This document shows, in pieces, positions 55,803 to 64,000 of a DNA stretch of 64,000 nucleotides (position 1 is the stretch's first letter; each line of letters begins with the position of its first letter). A program made the translations under genes and the position numbers. The stretch is taken from positions 124,001 to 188,000 of the forward strand of contig NZ_GL379773.1 in NCBI RefSeq assembly GCF_000143765.1, given 5' to 3'. Source of the stretch: Sphingobacterium spiritivorum ATCC 33861 (GTDB lineage: Bacteria > Bacteroidota > Bacteroidia > Sphingobacteriales > Sphingobacteriaceae). The notes beneath the pieces are model-generated. The model made no database searches. It was not told the origin of the DNA and worked only from the letters and a program-made list of their open reading frames with translations.

Positions 55803-56570
55803 TTATTCGCTGATTTCTACGACAACAGGACAATGATCGGAGTGTACAGCATCATTAAGTAAATATGATTTTTCAATCTGACTAGCCAACGGAGCTGATA
55901 CCATATTATAATCAATACGCCAGCCCAGATTTCTTGCTCTGGCACCCGCTCTGTAGCTCCACCATGAATACTGATGAGGCTCCGGGTTTAAGTGACGAAA
56001 AGAATCTACGTACCCGGAATTAATAAAATTCTCCATCCATTCCCGTTCTTCCGGTAAAAATCCGGAAGTATTCGCATTAGACTTAGGGTTATGAATATCT
56101 ATTGCACGATGGCAGATATTATAATCTCCGCATACAATAAGGTTAGGAATATCCTTAAGGAGACGATCGCTGTATTGCTGGAAATCATCTAAAAACTGAT
56201 ACTTGAAAGTTTGTCGTGTCTCACCCGTTGTGCCTGAAGGAAAATAAGTGCTCATAACGGAGAATTTTTCAAAATCAGCGCGGATTATTCTTCCTTCAAA
56301 ATCATACAACTCGTGTCCGCATCCATATTCCACACGTTTAGGAGAGACCTTTGTAAATATTGCAGTTCCGCTATACCCCTTCTTCTGTGCAGGGTACCAG
56401 TAATGCTCATACCCCAATTGCTCCAATAAAGCTATTTCAGGAATCAGATCCGGTGTAGCCTTTATTTCCTGAAGACAGATCACATCTGCATTCGTACTTT
56501 TTAGCCAGTCCAGCCAACCTTTTTTAAGAGCAGCACGCAGGCCGTTAACATTATACGTAATGATTTTCAC
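55803..56570 (-). CDS. xth: exodeoxyribonuclease III
   Basis: The 255-residue protein matches the ExoIII/AP-endonuclease family. It has IITYNVNGLRAALKKG (N7), DVICLQEIKA (catalytic E35), YWYPAQKKGYSGTAIFTK, LIVCGDYNICHRAIDIHNPK, NLGWRIDYNMVS and the terminal SDHCPVVVEI (H246). The enzyme cleaves abasic sites and degrades DNA from 3' ends. The start is a GTG at 56570; the next in-frame ATG is well inside the conserved core. It is downstream of the cyclophilin gene by 68 bases. Confidence 0.96.
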   Translation of the reverse strand: MKIITYNVNGLRAALKKGWLDWLKSTNADVICLQEIKATPDLIPEIALLEQLGYEHYWYPAQKKGYSGTAIFTKVSPKRVEYGCGHELYDFEGRIIRADFEKFSVMSTYFPSGTTGETRQTFKYQFLDDFQQYSDRLLKDIPNLIVCGDYNICHRAIDIHNPKSNANTSGFLPEEREWMENFINSGYVDSFRHLNPEPHQYSWWSYRAGARARNLGWRIDYNMVSAPLASQIEKSYLLNDAVHSDHCPVVVEISE

Positions 56571-56638
56571 GAGAAAAAAATAAAAGGTAAATCCTTAATT
56601 AAAATACAGGTTCAGACAGATTAATTCTGCCTCAGGCA

Positions 56639-57394
56639 CTAATAATCCTTTCCTGAAAAGATATCGAAAAACCGGGTTAGAAAACCTGTTTTAGGTTTCT
56701 GTCCTTTGAGCTCCAGTTCGAGGTTCAGCGCTTCTCTTCTGGTTAACACTTTCATAGACATCCTTATATCATCTACCGGCCTGTCCAGAGCATCGGTTTT
56801 CACTTTAGCGATTGTCTCCACCACTTCTATCCCATTCAAAAGCTCCCCAAAAACAGTATAATTACCATCCAGATGAGGAGTTCCTCCGACAGTAGTATAA
56901 ATTTTGCGTTGTGCATCCGTAAACTTACGGCCCTTTAATTTAAACTGTTCCAGACTATCCAGCCCTGCATTTGTAAAAACGCGGCCTTCAACCAGGTAAA
57001 ACTGAGATCCGGAAGATGCTTTTGCAGGATTATTATCTCTTGCAGCTCCTATTGTTCCTTTTTTATGGAACAAAGTATCCCGGATTTCCGCATTGATTGT
57101 ATATTTGGGACCTCCCTCTCCAAAAGCCTGTCCCTTTGCAGCGTGTCGTGAATCCGGATCTCCTCCCTGAATCATAAAATGATTAATCACTCGGTGAAAC
57201 AGCAGACTATCGTAATATCCTTCACGTACCAGTTTCACAAAATTGTCCCGATGTAGCGGAGTAGCATTGTACAATCTCAACAAACATGTGCCTTTGTCTG
57301 TACTGATACTAACATACTTAAATTCAGGTTTAGCAGCCCGGACATACAGGCTGCATATCATTACAAAAAACAGTAAGATTATTTTTCTCATCAT
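56639..57394 (-). CDS. secreted cyclophilin-type peptidyl-prolyl isomerase
   Basis: From the ATG at 57394 the product is about 251 residues with a signal peptide (MMRKIILLFFVMICSLYVRA). The cyclophilin core has LFHRVINHFMIQGGDP, ASSGSQFYLVEGR and HLDGNYTVFGELLNGIEVVE, covering the active-site Arg and Gln. It accelerates prolyl isomerisation of envelope proteins. The longest frame reaches back to 57523 but overlaps the upstream gene and adds a non-signal sequence, so the start at 57394 (or 57391) is better. It lies 17 bases after the preceding gene. Confidence 0.92.
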   Translation of the reverse strand: MMRKIILLFFVMICSLYVRAAKPEFKYVSISTDKGTCLLRLYNATPLHRDNFVKLVREGYYDSLLFHRVINHFMIQGGDPDSRHAAKGQAFGEGGPKYTINAEIRDTLFHKKGTIGAARDNNPAKASSGSQFYLVEGRVFTNAGLDSLEQFKLKGRKFTDAQRKIYTTVGGTPHLDGNYTVFGELLNGIEVVETIAKVKTDALDRPVDDIRMSMKVLTRREALNLELELKGQKPKTGFLTRFFDIFSGKDY

Positions 57395-57411
57395 AAAAGA
57401 ATAAGCAGAAG

Positions 57412-57759
57412 CTACATCATTTCCATTTCCTGGAAATAATCGACTATTAAAGATTTTATAATTAGTTCTTGTTCTAATAATGTATAATTCGGAATAGGTT
57501 TGACTAATTCCCAGTGTGGCCAACCTTCCTGATCAATGCCCTGTAATTCATAAAATCCCATAGCACTGAAAAGCTTACAGGTAGCGATATGCATCAGTTC
57601 TTCCTTTTCTCTTTTAGAGAATGTCTGAGGCCCCTTACCTAATTCCTGTACTCCTATCAGAAAAAGCATAACTTTGATATCCGGTATATCCATATCAAAA
57701 CTTTCTGCCATTTTCCCCTGTAGCACAGACCAACTCTTATTCACTTGACTAGCATTCAT
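57412..57759 (-). CDS. conserved small protein of unknown function
   Basis: The 115-residue product is soluble, with no signal peptide (DIPDIKVMLFLIGVQELGKG, FSKREKEELMHIATCKLFSA, EGWPHWELVKPIPNYTLLEQ). I recall proteins like this as conserved in Bacteroidetes but know no function. It is mostly helical with an acidic, Met-rich end (YFQEMEMM). It precedes the cyclophilin gene by 17 bases, so the two are probably co-transcribed. Its ATG at 57759 is clear. Confidence 0.75.
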   Translation of the reverse strand: MNASQVNKSWSVLQGKMAESFDMDIPDIKVMLFLIGVQELGKGPQTFSKREKEELMHIATCKLFSAMGFYELQGIDQEGWPHWELVKPIPNYTLLEQELIIKSLIVDYFQEMEMM

Positions 57760-57784
57760 ATCTATAAACTCAAAAGTAAAAATT

Positions 57785-57805
57785 AAAAAGGTAAAAACCT
57801 TTTAC
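57785..57805 (-). terminator. weak hairpin after the LMW phosphatase gene
   Basis: AAAAGGT and ACCTTTT form a 7-bp stem with a 4-base loop; on the minus strand TAATTTTT follows. It lies about 50 bases past the phosphatase stop. It is short and AU-rich, so it is a weak candidate. Confidence 0.4.
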
Positions 57806-57854
57806 AATAAACGGTACTTATTTTTCTAACAGCTTGCCTATGAACAACAGTTCT

Positions 57855-58289
57855 TTACCTGAGCTCGTTAATCAGTTCTGCACAACGTTTCTCAATCATT
57901 TTGTAGACAGGATCGAACATTTTAGCATCAAAATAGGGGTCAGGAACAGCATTGTCCGGAATGAATAATTTTACTTTCTCACGCTCATCCACAGAAGTTG
58001 TCTGTGCGATTACATCTTTATAATTTTGATTGTCCATCACCAGGATATAATCATATCTATCAAACAGGGTCGGGTTAAAATGTTGCGCTTTTTGCTTACT
58101 GATATCGATTCCATATTTTGCTGCCACAGCAATGGACCTATGATCCGGAGCCTGTCCGATATGCCAGTCGCCTGTGCCGGCCGAGTCAATCTCCCAGCCT
58201 AAACCGTGCTCATCTACTAAATGTTGTAACACACCATGTGCTAAAGGAGATCTGCAAATATTCCCCAAACAAACCATTAGAATTTTCAT
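57855..58289 (-). CDS. low-molecular-weight protein-tyrosine phosphatase
   Basis: The 144-residue protein is a typical LMW-PTP. The P-loop VCLGNICRSP holds nucleophile C7 and R13, and the acid is D117 in AVPDPYFD. DSAGTGDWHIGQAPDHRSIA and DYILVMDNQNY complete the fold. It removes phosphate from tyrosines; in bacteria it often opposes a capsule or exopolysaccharide tyrosine kinase, but none is visible in this window. A strong terminator separates it from degP upstream. Confidence 0.95.
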   Translation of the reverse strand: MKILMVCLGNICRSPLAHGVLQHLVDEHGLGWEIDSAGTGDWHIGQAPDHRSIAVAAKYGIDISKQKAQHFNPTLFDRYDYILVMDNQNYKDVIAQTTSVDEREKVKLFIPDNAVPDPYFDAKMFDPVYKMIEKRCAELINELR

Positions 58290-58320
58290 GCTCCTAAATT
58301 ACTATTAAATATTACAATCA

Positions 58321-58353
58321 AAAAAGGGTTGCCAGATGTATGGCAACCCTTTG
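58321..58353 (-). terminator. rho-independent terminator after degP
   Basis: On the minus strand AAAGGGTTGCC and GGCAACCCTTT form an 11-bp stem with a short loop, followed by T residues. It lies just past the protease stop. Confidence 0.88.
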
Positions 58354-58375
58354 ATCTTATCATGACAGTTATCGT

Positions 58376-59941
58376 TTAATATTCCACCGGAACATTCAAC
58401 ATAACGGTACTGCCTCTTTCCGGCACACCTTTGATACGGATAATATTACGATCGGTATCTCCTAATGCAGACTCTATATCATCTACATTGTTTACTGGTT
58501 TACCATTTATTTCAGTGATGACCAGACCTCTTTCTACTCCGAAGTATTCAAACAGGCCGCCACGATTCACCTGAGCTACCACAACTCCCGAATTGACGCC
58601 CAATTCTTTTTTGCGTGCAGATGAAGCGGGTACAAAGCTGGCGCCTAATTTATTGTAAATTTCGGTTGCGCTCTTACTTGAGCCTGAAGCGGTTTTCTTC
58701 GTATCTTCTTCTGCCTTCAGTGTAACCGTTACATTTCTTTCTTTACCACCTGATTTGACGGTAAGATTTACTTTATCTCCAGGACGAAGACGTGCCACAC
58801 GTTCCTGAAGATCTGATGATGAGTAAATAACTTTGTCTTCGATCTTCGTAATCAGGTCTCCAGGCTTGATGCCTGCTGCTTTAGCTGCTCCATTGGCGAC
58901 CACATCCTGTACATACAGCCCATTCAGCTCATCCAATCCCTTTTGTTTAGCCAGTTCAGGTGACATCTCTGTAAATGTAACACCAATCAAACCTCTTTTT
59001 ACGGATCCAAACTTCACAAAGTCATCCATGATCTTTTTCATCAGATTCACCGGAATAGCAAAGCCATATCCTGCATACACTCCTGTAGGAGATGCAATAG
59101 CAGAGTTAATACCGATCAGCTCCCCACGGGCATTTACTAAGGCTCCTCCACTATTTCCTTTGTTGATCACTGCATCTGTCTGGATGAAAGATTCAATAGC
59201 GGTATTAATAATAGGCTCTTCTGATTGCTGTCCGTAACCTCTGGGATATCCTTGCTGATTTTGAGAATCACCGAGAATACCGATCTGACGACCTTTAGCA
59301 CTCACAATACCAGCTGTCACTGTAGACTGCAGACTCAGCGGATACCCTACTGCCAATACCCACTCACCGATCTGTACATCATCCGAATTACCTAATTTAA
59401 CGATAGGGAGCTTTGTCGCACTAACTTTCAATAGTGCCAGATCCGTATTGGGATCACGTCCGATGACTTTAGCTTCAAAAGTACGCTTATCCGTCAACTG
59501 CACTTCTATTTTATCAGCATCTTCAACAACGTGATTATTCGTGACGATATAACCGTCATCAGAGATAATCACTCCCGAACCTGAAGCTTGTTGCGGAGCA
59601 CGGGGCTGTGATCTGCGGCCCTGCGGCATTCCAAAAAATTCTTCAAACATATCAAACGGTGATCCGGACTCTCCTCCTCTTGAACCTTTATTTGAATACG
59701 TGGTTCGGATATGTACTACACCCGGAGATACCGCAGCAGCTGCCTGTGTAAAATCAGGGTTACCTGTTGAAGCCATTACTTCACCAGCGGGGTTATTTGC
59801 ATAGTAAACTTTTTGTCTTTCTTCGAAAGACATGTTGTCATAACGTTGATTTTCGAAGAGTTTATACCCTCCGATGGCAATCGCCCCACCAAAGGCTGCT
59901 GTCATCAATGTTAAAGTGATTTTTTTCATATTATCTTTCAT
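58376..59941 (-). CDS. Do/DegP/HtrA-family periplasmic serine protease
   Basis: The 521-residue protein has an N-terminal anchor or signal (MKKITLTLMTAAFGGAIAIG). The trypsin-like domain contains H137 (NNHVVEDAD), D167 (DPNTDLALLK) and S264 (INKGNSGGALVN). Two PDZ domains follow (GLIGVTFTEMSPELAKQKGL and LGVNSGVVVAQVNRGG). A Gly/Ser/Arg/Gln-rich linker separates the N-terminus from the protease (residues 84-120). The family degrades or refolds misfolded envelope proteins. The start at 59941 gives MKDNM; M5 at 59929 is also possible. A promoter candidate lies at 60005-60037. Confidence 0.94.
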   Translation of the reverse strand: MKDNMKKITLTLMTAAFGGAIAIGGYKLFENQRYDNMSFEERQKVYYANNPAGEVMASTGNPDFTQAAAAVSPGVVHIRTTYSNKGSRGGESGSPFDMFEEFFGMPQGRRSQPRAPQQASGSGVIISDDGYIVTNNHVVEDADKIEVQLTDKRTFEAKVIGRDPNTDLALLKVSATKLPIVKLGNSDDVQIGEWVLAVGYPLSLQSTVTAGIVSAKGRQIGILGDSQNQQGYPRGYGQQSEEPIINTAIESFIQTDAVINKGNSGGALVNARGELIGINSAIASPTGVYAGYGFAIPVNLMKKIMDDFVKFGSVKRGLIGVTFTEMSPELAKQKGLDELNGLYVQDVVANGAAKAAGIKPGDLITKIEDKVIYSSSDLQERVARLRPGDKVNLTVKSGGKERNVTVTLKAEEDTKKTASGSSKSATEIYNKLGASFVPASSARKKELGVNSGVVVAQVNRGGLFEYFGVERGLVITEINGKPVNNVDDIESALGDTDRNIIRIKGVPERGSTVMLNVPVEY

Positions 59942-60004
59942 CTTGTGTCTGTTATTAATTTACCAAAAAAACGTTAACACTCATTATTTATTAAATCTTA
60001 TATT

Positions 60005-60037
60005 CAAATGTAATACCATTTGGCAGCTGTTGTCAAG
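60005..60037 (-). promoter_or_regulatory. promoter candidate for degP
   Basis: On the minus strand CTTG (60034-60037), a 21-base spacer and TACATTTG (60005-60012) fit the Bacteroidetes consensus with one mismatch in the -33 box. The predicted leader is about 55-60 bases. Confidence 0.5.
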
Positions 60038-60127
60038 TCATGTCAGTTAAAAAGTGTTAACAATAAAGCATATTCAGAAGATTTTAACAAGATTTAACGA
60101 TTGGCCAAATTATTGTAACAAGAATAT

Positions 60128-60135
60128 TAAATTTG
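60128..60135 (+). promoter_or_regulatory. -7 element candidate for dapF
   Basis: TAAATTTG matches TAnnTTTG and lies 18 bases before the dapF ATG. The nearest -33-like TTGG is 23 bases upstream, slightly too far, so the call is weak. Confidence 0.35.
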
Positions 60136-60153
60136 TAGCATATTTCAGCAAAA

Positions 60154-60933
60154 ATGACAGATCAAATCAAATTTTATAAATATCAGGGAGCAGGCAATGA
60201 TTTTATCCTGATCGACAACCGAAATGGGGCCTTTGAGCGTGCTAATGAAGCTTTTATTAAACAAATATGTGACCGGAGATTTGGAGTCGGTGCTGATGGA
60301 TTGATGCTCCTTCAAGATACGAAAAATTTTGATTTTGAGATGGTCTATTATAATGCTGATGGCAGAGAAGGCAGTATGTGTGGTAATGGCGGACGTTGCA
60401 TCGTCGCGTTTGCCCGTGACCTTGATATCATTCGTCAGGATGCTGCCTTTTTGGCAGTGGACGGCCCTCACCAGGCTCAAATACATGACAATCAGGTCAA
60501 TCTGCAGATGATAGATGTCGATCAGATCACGAAAGATGAAACAGCATATGTCCTCAACACAGGCTCTCCGCATTTTATTAAAATAGTAAGCGATCTCAAA
60601 AATATGGATGTATATAAGGAAGGATATACCATACGCAATAACGCTACCTATAAAAATGAAGGCATCAATGTCAACTTCGTTGAAAAAGAAGAAAACGGAT
60701 ACTTTGTGCGCACCTTTGAAAGAGGTGTGGAAGATGAAACATTAGCCTGCGGCACTGGCGCTACAGCAGCAGCCATGGCAATGTCCATCGAAGAAAATAT
60801 GGAAGGACAGATCGAAATTCCTATTCGTGTGTTAGGCGGACAGCTCTACATTAGCTTCTTTAAAAAAGGGCTTACGTTCAGAGAAGTTTATCTAAAAGGT
60901 CCGGCGAAATACGTTTTTGAAGGAAATATCTAA
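60154..60933 (+). CDS. dapF: diaminopimelate epimerase
   Basis: The 259-residue protein has both catalytic cysteines in their conserved settings: C76 in GSMCGNGGRC and C199 in LACGTGATAAAMAM. YKYQGAGNDFILID at the start and NTGSPHFIKIV in the middle are further family marks. DapF converts LL-diaminopimelate to the meso form used for lysine and peptidoglycan synthesis. It is divergent from degP. The next gene starts 110 bases downstream, so co-transcription is possible. Confidence 0.97.
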   Translation: MTDQIKFYKYQGAGNDFILIDNRNGAFERANEAFIKQICDRRFGVGADGLMLLQDTKNFDFEMVYYNADGREGSMCGNGGRCIVAFARDLDIIRQDAAFLAVDGPHQAQIHDNQVNLQMIDVDQITKDETAYVLNTGSPHFIKIVSDLKNMDVYKEGYTIRNNATYKNEGINVNFVEKEENGYFVRTFERGVEDETLACGTGATAAAMAMSIEENMEGQIEIPIRVLGGQLYISFFKKGLTFREVYLKGPAKYVFEGNI

Positions 60934-61000
60934 AACCGGAACACAAAATTTATCTACATAAAAAGTAGATTATCTCACAAACCACCAAAAAAACCATAAT

Positions 61001-61032
61001 AATCACTATATTAGAAACCTTTTTTAGTGATT
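61001..61032 (+). repeat. inverted repeat just upstream of the SNF2 gene
   Basis: AATCACTA (61001-61008) and TAGTGATT (61025-61032) form perfect 8-base arms with a 16-base loop ending in a T-run, 11 bases before the start codon. Part of the leader could fold over the initiation region, or it may act as a weak terminator for dapF. Confidence 0.4.
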
Positions 61033-61043
61033 TTAGCTTTTAA

Positions 61044-63926
61044 ATGCAGCAGACAAAAGATAATCTGAGTTACAAACTTGTTTATTCCTTAGGGGAACAT
61101 CCTTACCTGGGGTACCTGATCGAACCGCACATTGTATTTCTAAATGCAAACGGCAGTTACTCGCTCAAGTATAAACGGGTGTTCAGCAATACAGTAGATG
61201 AATTTGCTGACAAACTTGATGAAACAGACTATAAGCTCATCAAACTGTTAGATGAAACAGAACAAACACATGTCATCAAACGCTATCACAAAAAAGCTGT
61301 CCGGCCAATAGATTTCTTTGCCAAAATATTTGACAAGAAACTTTACGATTATATCCGTCCTAAATTAGACAACAAAATGCTGAAGGTACTGGATCTTATC
61401 GGAGATAAGCCTTTATTTTTAATGAGCAAGGATGGATATCCGGCGGAGCAGCAGCTACACATTGCCCCTCTTCCGGCATCCGTATTATTCCATTTTCGTC
61501 GCAGTGAAGAGGAAACACGCTATTTTCCCACAATCAAGTACGATGATAACCGCATAGAATTTATGTTTAAAGATGCGCAGGTTATCATCAATGAACAAGC
61601 CTGGTTGCTATTAGGAAACACACTCTATCATTTTGATCAGGCTGTGGAGGGAAAAAAACTAAGCCCTTTTCTCAATAAAAGATATATTTCAGTTCCCAGG
61701 GGAACGGAGAAAAAGTATTTTGAAACGTTCGTATGCGGACTTATTGAAAAATACCATGTCTACGCAGAAGGATTTGATATCAAAACCTATCAGCACGAAG
61801 CCACGCCTATCATCAAACTGGTGCATCTCAATACAGGATCACAATTACAACTGTTATTTCAGTATGGCCCTTACCTCTTTGAGTCAGGAGGTGAACATCG
61901 TGTCACAGTAAGAATGACCTATGATGAATCTGAAGATCTCTACACTTTTCACCGGATAAAACGTTCTCTTATTTGGGAAGAGAAGCAATTTGCCCTCTTA
62001 GAAAAACTTGGACTGGAGAAAATTGACAAATTATTCAGCAATCTTATTCCAAACGGGCAGAATGGCGGAGAGACAAACACCCTGGAATGGCTTTCCAGAC
62101 ATCAGGAACAATTGCTTGAATCCGGATTTCAGGTTATTCAGGAAGAATCAGCAAAGCGGTACTTTATCGGAAAAACAGTTCTTGACATTGCTGTGGAAGA
62201 AGATAATGACTGGTTTGATGTAAAAGCAGTAGCCCGGTTCGGGCCATATGAAATCCCTTTTATACAATTGAGGAATAATATCCTGAATAATATACGGGAA
62301 TTTGTGCTTCCCAACGGAGAGATTGCGATTATTCCGGAAGAATGGTTCGCACAATACCAGCACCTGTTTCACTTTTCTTCCACAAAAAATGAACTTAAGC
62401 TGAATAAGGTACACATTGGCGTACTTAATGATATCAGCGAACATACCGCACTTACTTTCACTCGAAAATTAGAAAAACTTGCTGATTTTGAGGAAATAAG
62501 TGATGTTGCAGAACCTAAAAATTTCAAAGGTCAGCTACGTCCTTATCAAAAGGCAGGATATAACTGGTTTCATTTTCTGCAACATTATAAATTCGGAGGA
62601 GTTCTGGCGGACGACATGGGACTTGGAAAGACTATTCAAACGCTGGCTTTGCTTCAAAAACAGAAAGAAGACGCCGGAGAGGATGGGCAGCCTCATACTT
62701 CTATTTTGATTCTACCGACTTCACTGATCTATAACTGGCAAAAGGAGGCATCCAAGTTTGCACCCAAACTAAGAATCTTACTACACACCGGAACAAACAG
62801 GATCAAGGACAATTTCTCTCTTTCACATTTCGATCTGGTGATCACCACGTATGGTATTGTACGAAGTGACGAGCAAATGCTGGAAAAGTTTTACTTCAAC
62901 TATATTATTCTGGATGAAAGTCAGAATATCAAAAACCCTGCATCCAAATCATTTAAGGCTATCAAAAGTCTAAAGAGCAGACATAAGCTGGCCTTAAGCG
63001 GAACCCCGGTTGAAAACTCAGTATCGGATCTTTGGGCTCAGATGCACTTTACCAATCCGGGATTACTAGGCACTTTTACCTATTTTCAAAAGGAATTTGT
63101 GCAACCTATAGAGAAAAAGAAAGATGAAGAGCGTGCAAAGAAACTACAGTCTATTGTCAAACCTTTTATCCTCCGAAGAACAAAAGATCAGGTAGCTACA
63201 GAATTGCCTCCGAAAACGGAACAGATCATCTACTGTGAAATGACAGAAGATCAATCTGAGACTTATGAAAAAGTAAAATCCGAATACCGCAATGCTTTGT
63301 TAAATGTTAATACAGAAGATAAAGCAAAAACTTCACAGATAACATTGCTGCAGGGATTGACAAAATTACGCCAGTTGGCCAATCATCCAAAAATGATTGA
63401 TGATGATTTTGAAGGAAACTCCGGCAAATTTGATCTGGTACTGGAGACTTTAGAATCCGTGCTTCATGTCGGAAATAAAGTGCTTATCTTTTCTCAGTTC
63501 GTCAAACAGCTAAGTATTTTCAGAACTTATTTTGAAGAGAAAGGCATTCAGTATGCCTACCTGGACGGAGCCACAAAAAACCGATCTGAAGCAGTAGCTG
63601 AATTTCAAAAGAATAAAAATACCAAGCTGTTTCTGATATCCATCAAAGCGGGTGGTGTAGGACTAAATCTTATCGAAGCGGATTACGTATTTATTCTTGA
63701 TCCGTGGTGGAACCCTGCTGTCGAACAGCAGGCAGTGGACCGGTCACATCGCATCGGACAGACCCGCAGTGTATTTATCTACAAATTCATTACGAAAGAT
63801 ACCGTAGAAGAGAAAATACTGGCAATGCAGAACCGAAAAAGAGGAATTGCCAAGAGTCTCATCACTACCGAAGAAAGCTTCATTAAGTCGCTGTCACAGG
63901 AAGACCTGAAAGAACTCTTAGGATAA
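61044..63926 (+). CDS. SNF2-family DNA-dependent ATPase/helicase
   Basis: The 960-residue protein has a long N-terminal region without a clear domain (about residues 1-490). A C-terminal SNF2 motor follows: Walker A ADDMGLGKTIQTLAL (K529-T530), VITTYGIVRSDEQML, Walker B LDESQNIKNP (D624-E625), LALSGTPVENS, KVLIFSQFVKQLSIF and the RHIGQTRSV-type DRSHRIGQTRSVFIYK of motif VI. Such proteins translocate on duplex DNA and remodel bound proteins, for example RNA polymerase. The start at 61044 lies downstream of the inverted repeat, and a terminator follows. Confidence 0.92.
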   Translation: MQQTKDNLSYKLVYSLGEHPYLGYLIEPHIVFLNANGSYSLKYKRVFSNTVDEFADKLDETDYKLIKLLDETEQTHVIKRYHKKAVRPIDFFAKIFDKKLYDYIRPKLDNKMLKVLDLIGDKPLFLMSKDGYPAEQQLHIAPLPASVLFHFRRSEEETRYFPTIKYDDNRIEFMFKDAQVIINEQAWLLLGNTLYHFDQAVEGKKLSPFLNKRYISVPRGTEKKYFETFVCGLIEKYHVYAEGFDIKTYQHEATPIIKLVHLNTGSQLQLLFQYGPYLFESGGEHRVTVRMTYDESEDLYTFHRIKRSLIWEEKQFALLEKLGLEKIDKLFSNLIPNGQNGGETNTLEWLSRHQEQLLESGFQVIQEESAKRYFIGKTVLDIAVEEDNDWFDVKAVARFGPYEIPFIQLRNNILNNIREFVLPNGEIAIIPEEWFAQYQHLFHFSSTKNELKLNKVHIGVLNDISEHTALTFTRKLEKLADFEEISDVAEPKNFKGQLRPYQKAGYNWFHFLQHYKFGGVLADDMGLGKTIQTLALLQKQKEDAGEDGQPHTSILILPTSLIYNWQKEASKFAPKLRILLHTGTNRIKDNFSLSHFDLVITTYGIVRSDEQMLEKFYFNYIILDESQNIKNPASKSFKAIKSLKSRHKLALSGTPVENSVSDLWAQMHFTNPGLLGTFTYFQKEFVQPIEKKKDEERAKKLQSIVKPFILRRTKDQVATELPPKTEQIIYCEMTEDQSETYEKVKSEYRNALLNVNTEDKAKTSQITLLQGLTKLRQLANHPKMIDDDFEGNSGKFDLVLETLESVLHVGNKVLIFSQFVKQLSIFRTYFEEKGIQYAYLDGATKNRSEAVAEFQKNKNTKLFLISIKAGGVGLNLIEADYVFILDPWWNPAVEQQAVDRSHRIGQTRSVFIYKFITKDTVEEKILAMQNRKRGIAKSLITTEESFIKSLSQEDLKELLG

Positions 63927-63934
63927 ATAAAAAA

Positions 63935-63974
63935 AACCTTCTGTATATGACCTCATAATACAGAAGGCTTTTTA
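63935..63974 (+). terminator. rho-independent terminator after the SNF2 gene
   Basis: CCTTCTGTAT and ATACAGAAGG form a 10-bp stem with an 11-base loop, followed by CTTTTT. It lies 10 bases past the stop. Confidence 0.88.
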
Positions 63975-64000
63975 CTAAGGATTACAATTGTTTTCTAAAG

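Noticed and set aside
63975..64000. Possible end of a minus-strand gene at the window edge
   Set aside because: Only 26 bases remain and several stop codons are possible, so a frame cannot be chosen.

Overview
The window looks like chromosomal DNA from the Bacteroidetes, most likely family Sphingobacteriaceae (Sphingobacterium-like). Support comes from the type IX secretion / gliding core gldK-L-M-N, three SusC/SusD pairs, a secreted protein with a gliding-motility-type C-terminal domain next to PorP/SprF, an Ala/Glu-rich extension on ribosomal protein S16, and promoters of the TTTG-N19-21-TAnnTTTG class. Assignment is from protein character and gene order only; no database search was possible.

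Layout. 1-9351: a partial metF (minus) behind a clear SAM-I (S-box) riboswitch, an unknown lipoprotein, rimM and rpsP (minus), then an AddA-like/AddB-like helicase-nuclease pair (plus). 9571-17243 (minus): a JmjC/cupin-8 protein, the T9SS motor/ring genes gldN, gldM, gldL and gldK (transcribed gldK to gldN), then a hemD-like gene directly abutting a DUF4271-type membrane protein. 17307-23243: tag, hpt, an AsmA-like/GT51 transglycosylase fusion, an Mrp/ApbC ATPase, a small unknown protein and an unknown lipoprotein. 23445-39999: three SusC/SusD pairs (all minus), with a two-gene lipoprotein/secreted-protein module (plus) between the first and second. 40528-52494: a six-gene minus-strand cluster of a repeat-rich surface protein, a lectin/DUF11/Ig protein, a GEVED-type protein, a CHU_C-tailed protein, PorP/SprF and an OmpA/TPR protein. 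52966-55586 (plus): an O-antigen-ligase-like membrane protein with a TPR tail, and a small XRE regulator. 55803-59941 (minus): xth, a cyclophilin, a conserved small protein, an LMW tyrosine phosphatase and a DegP/HtrA protease. 60154-63926 (plus): dapF and a SNF2-family helicase.

How it fits together. The gldKLMN products power and gate the type IX secretion system in the envelope. The 40-52 kb cluster looks like a cargo locus for that system: secreted adhesin-like proteins, one with a recognisable T9SS C-terminal domain, plus the PorP/SprF outer-membrane partner and a peptidoglycan-binding OmpA protein. The SusCD pairs are outer-membrane importers without adjacent hydrolases or sigma/anti-sigma genes. 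Two of them share an almost superimposable promoter block.

Starts were revised where the longest frame begins at a TTG or inside an upstream gene: 23243, 31726, 36746, 45209 and 57394. Two genes (10437 and 56570) appear to start at GTG. No tRNA, rRNA, CRISPR array, insertion sequence or phage gene was seen.
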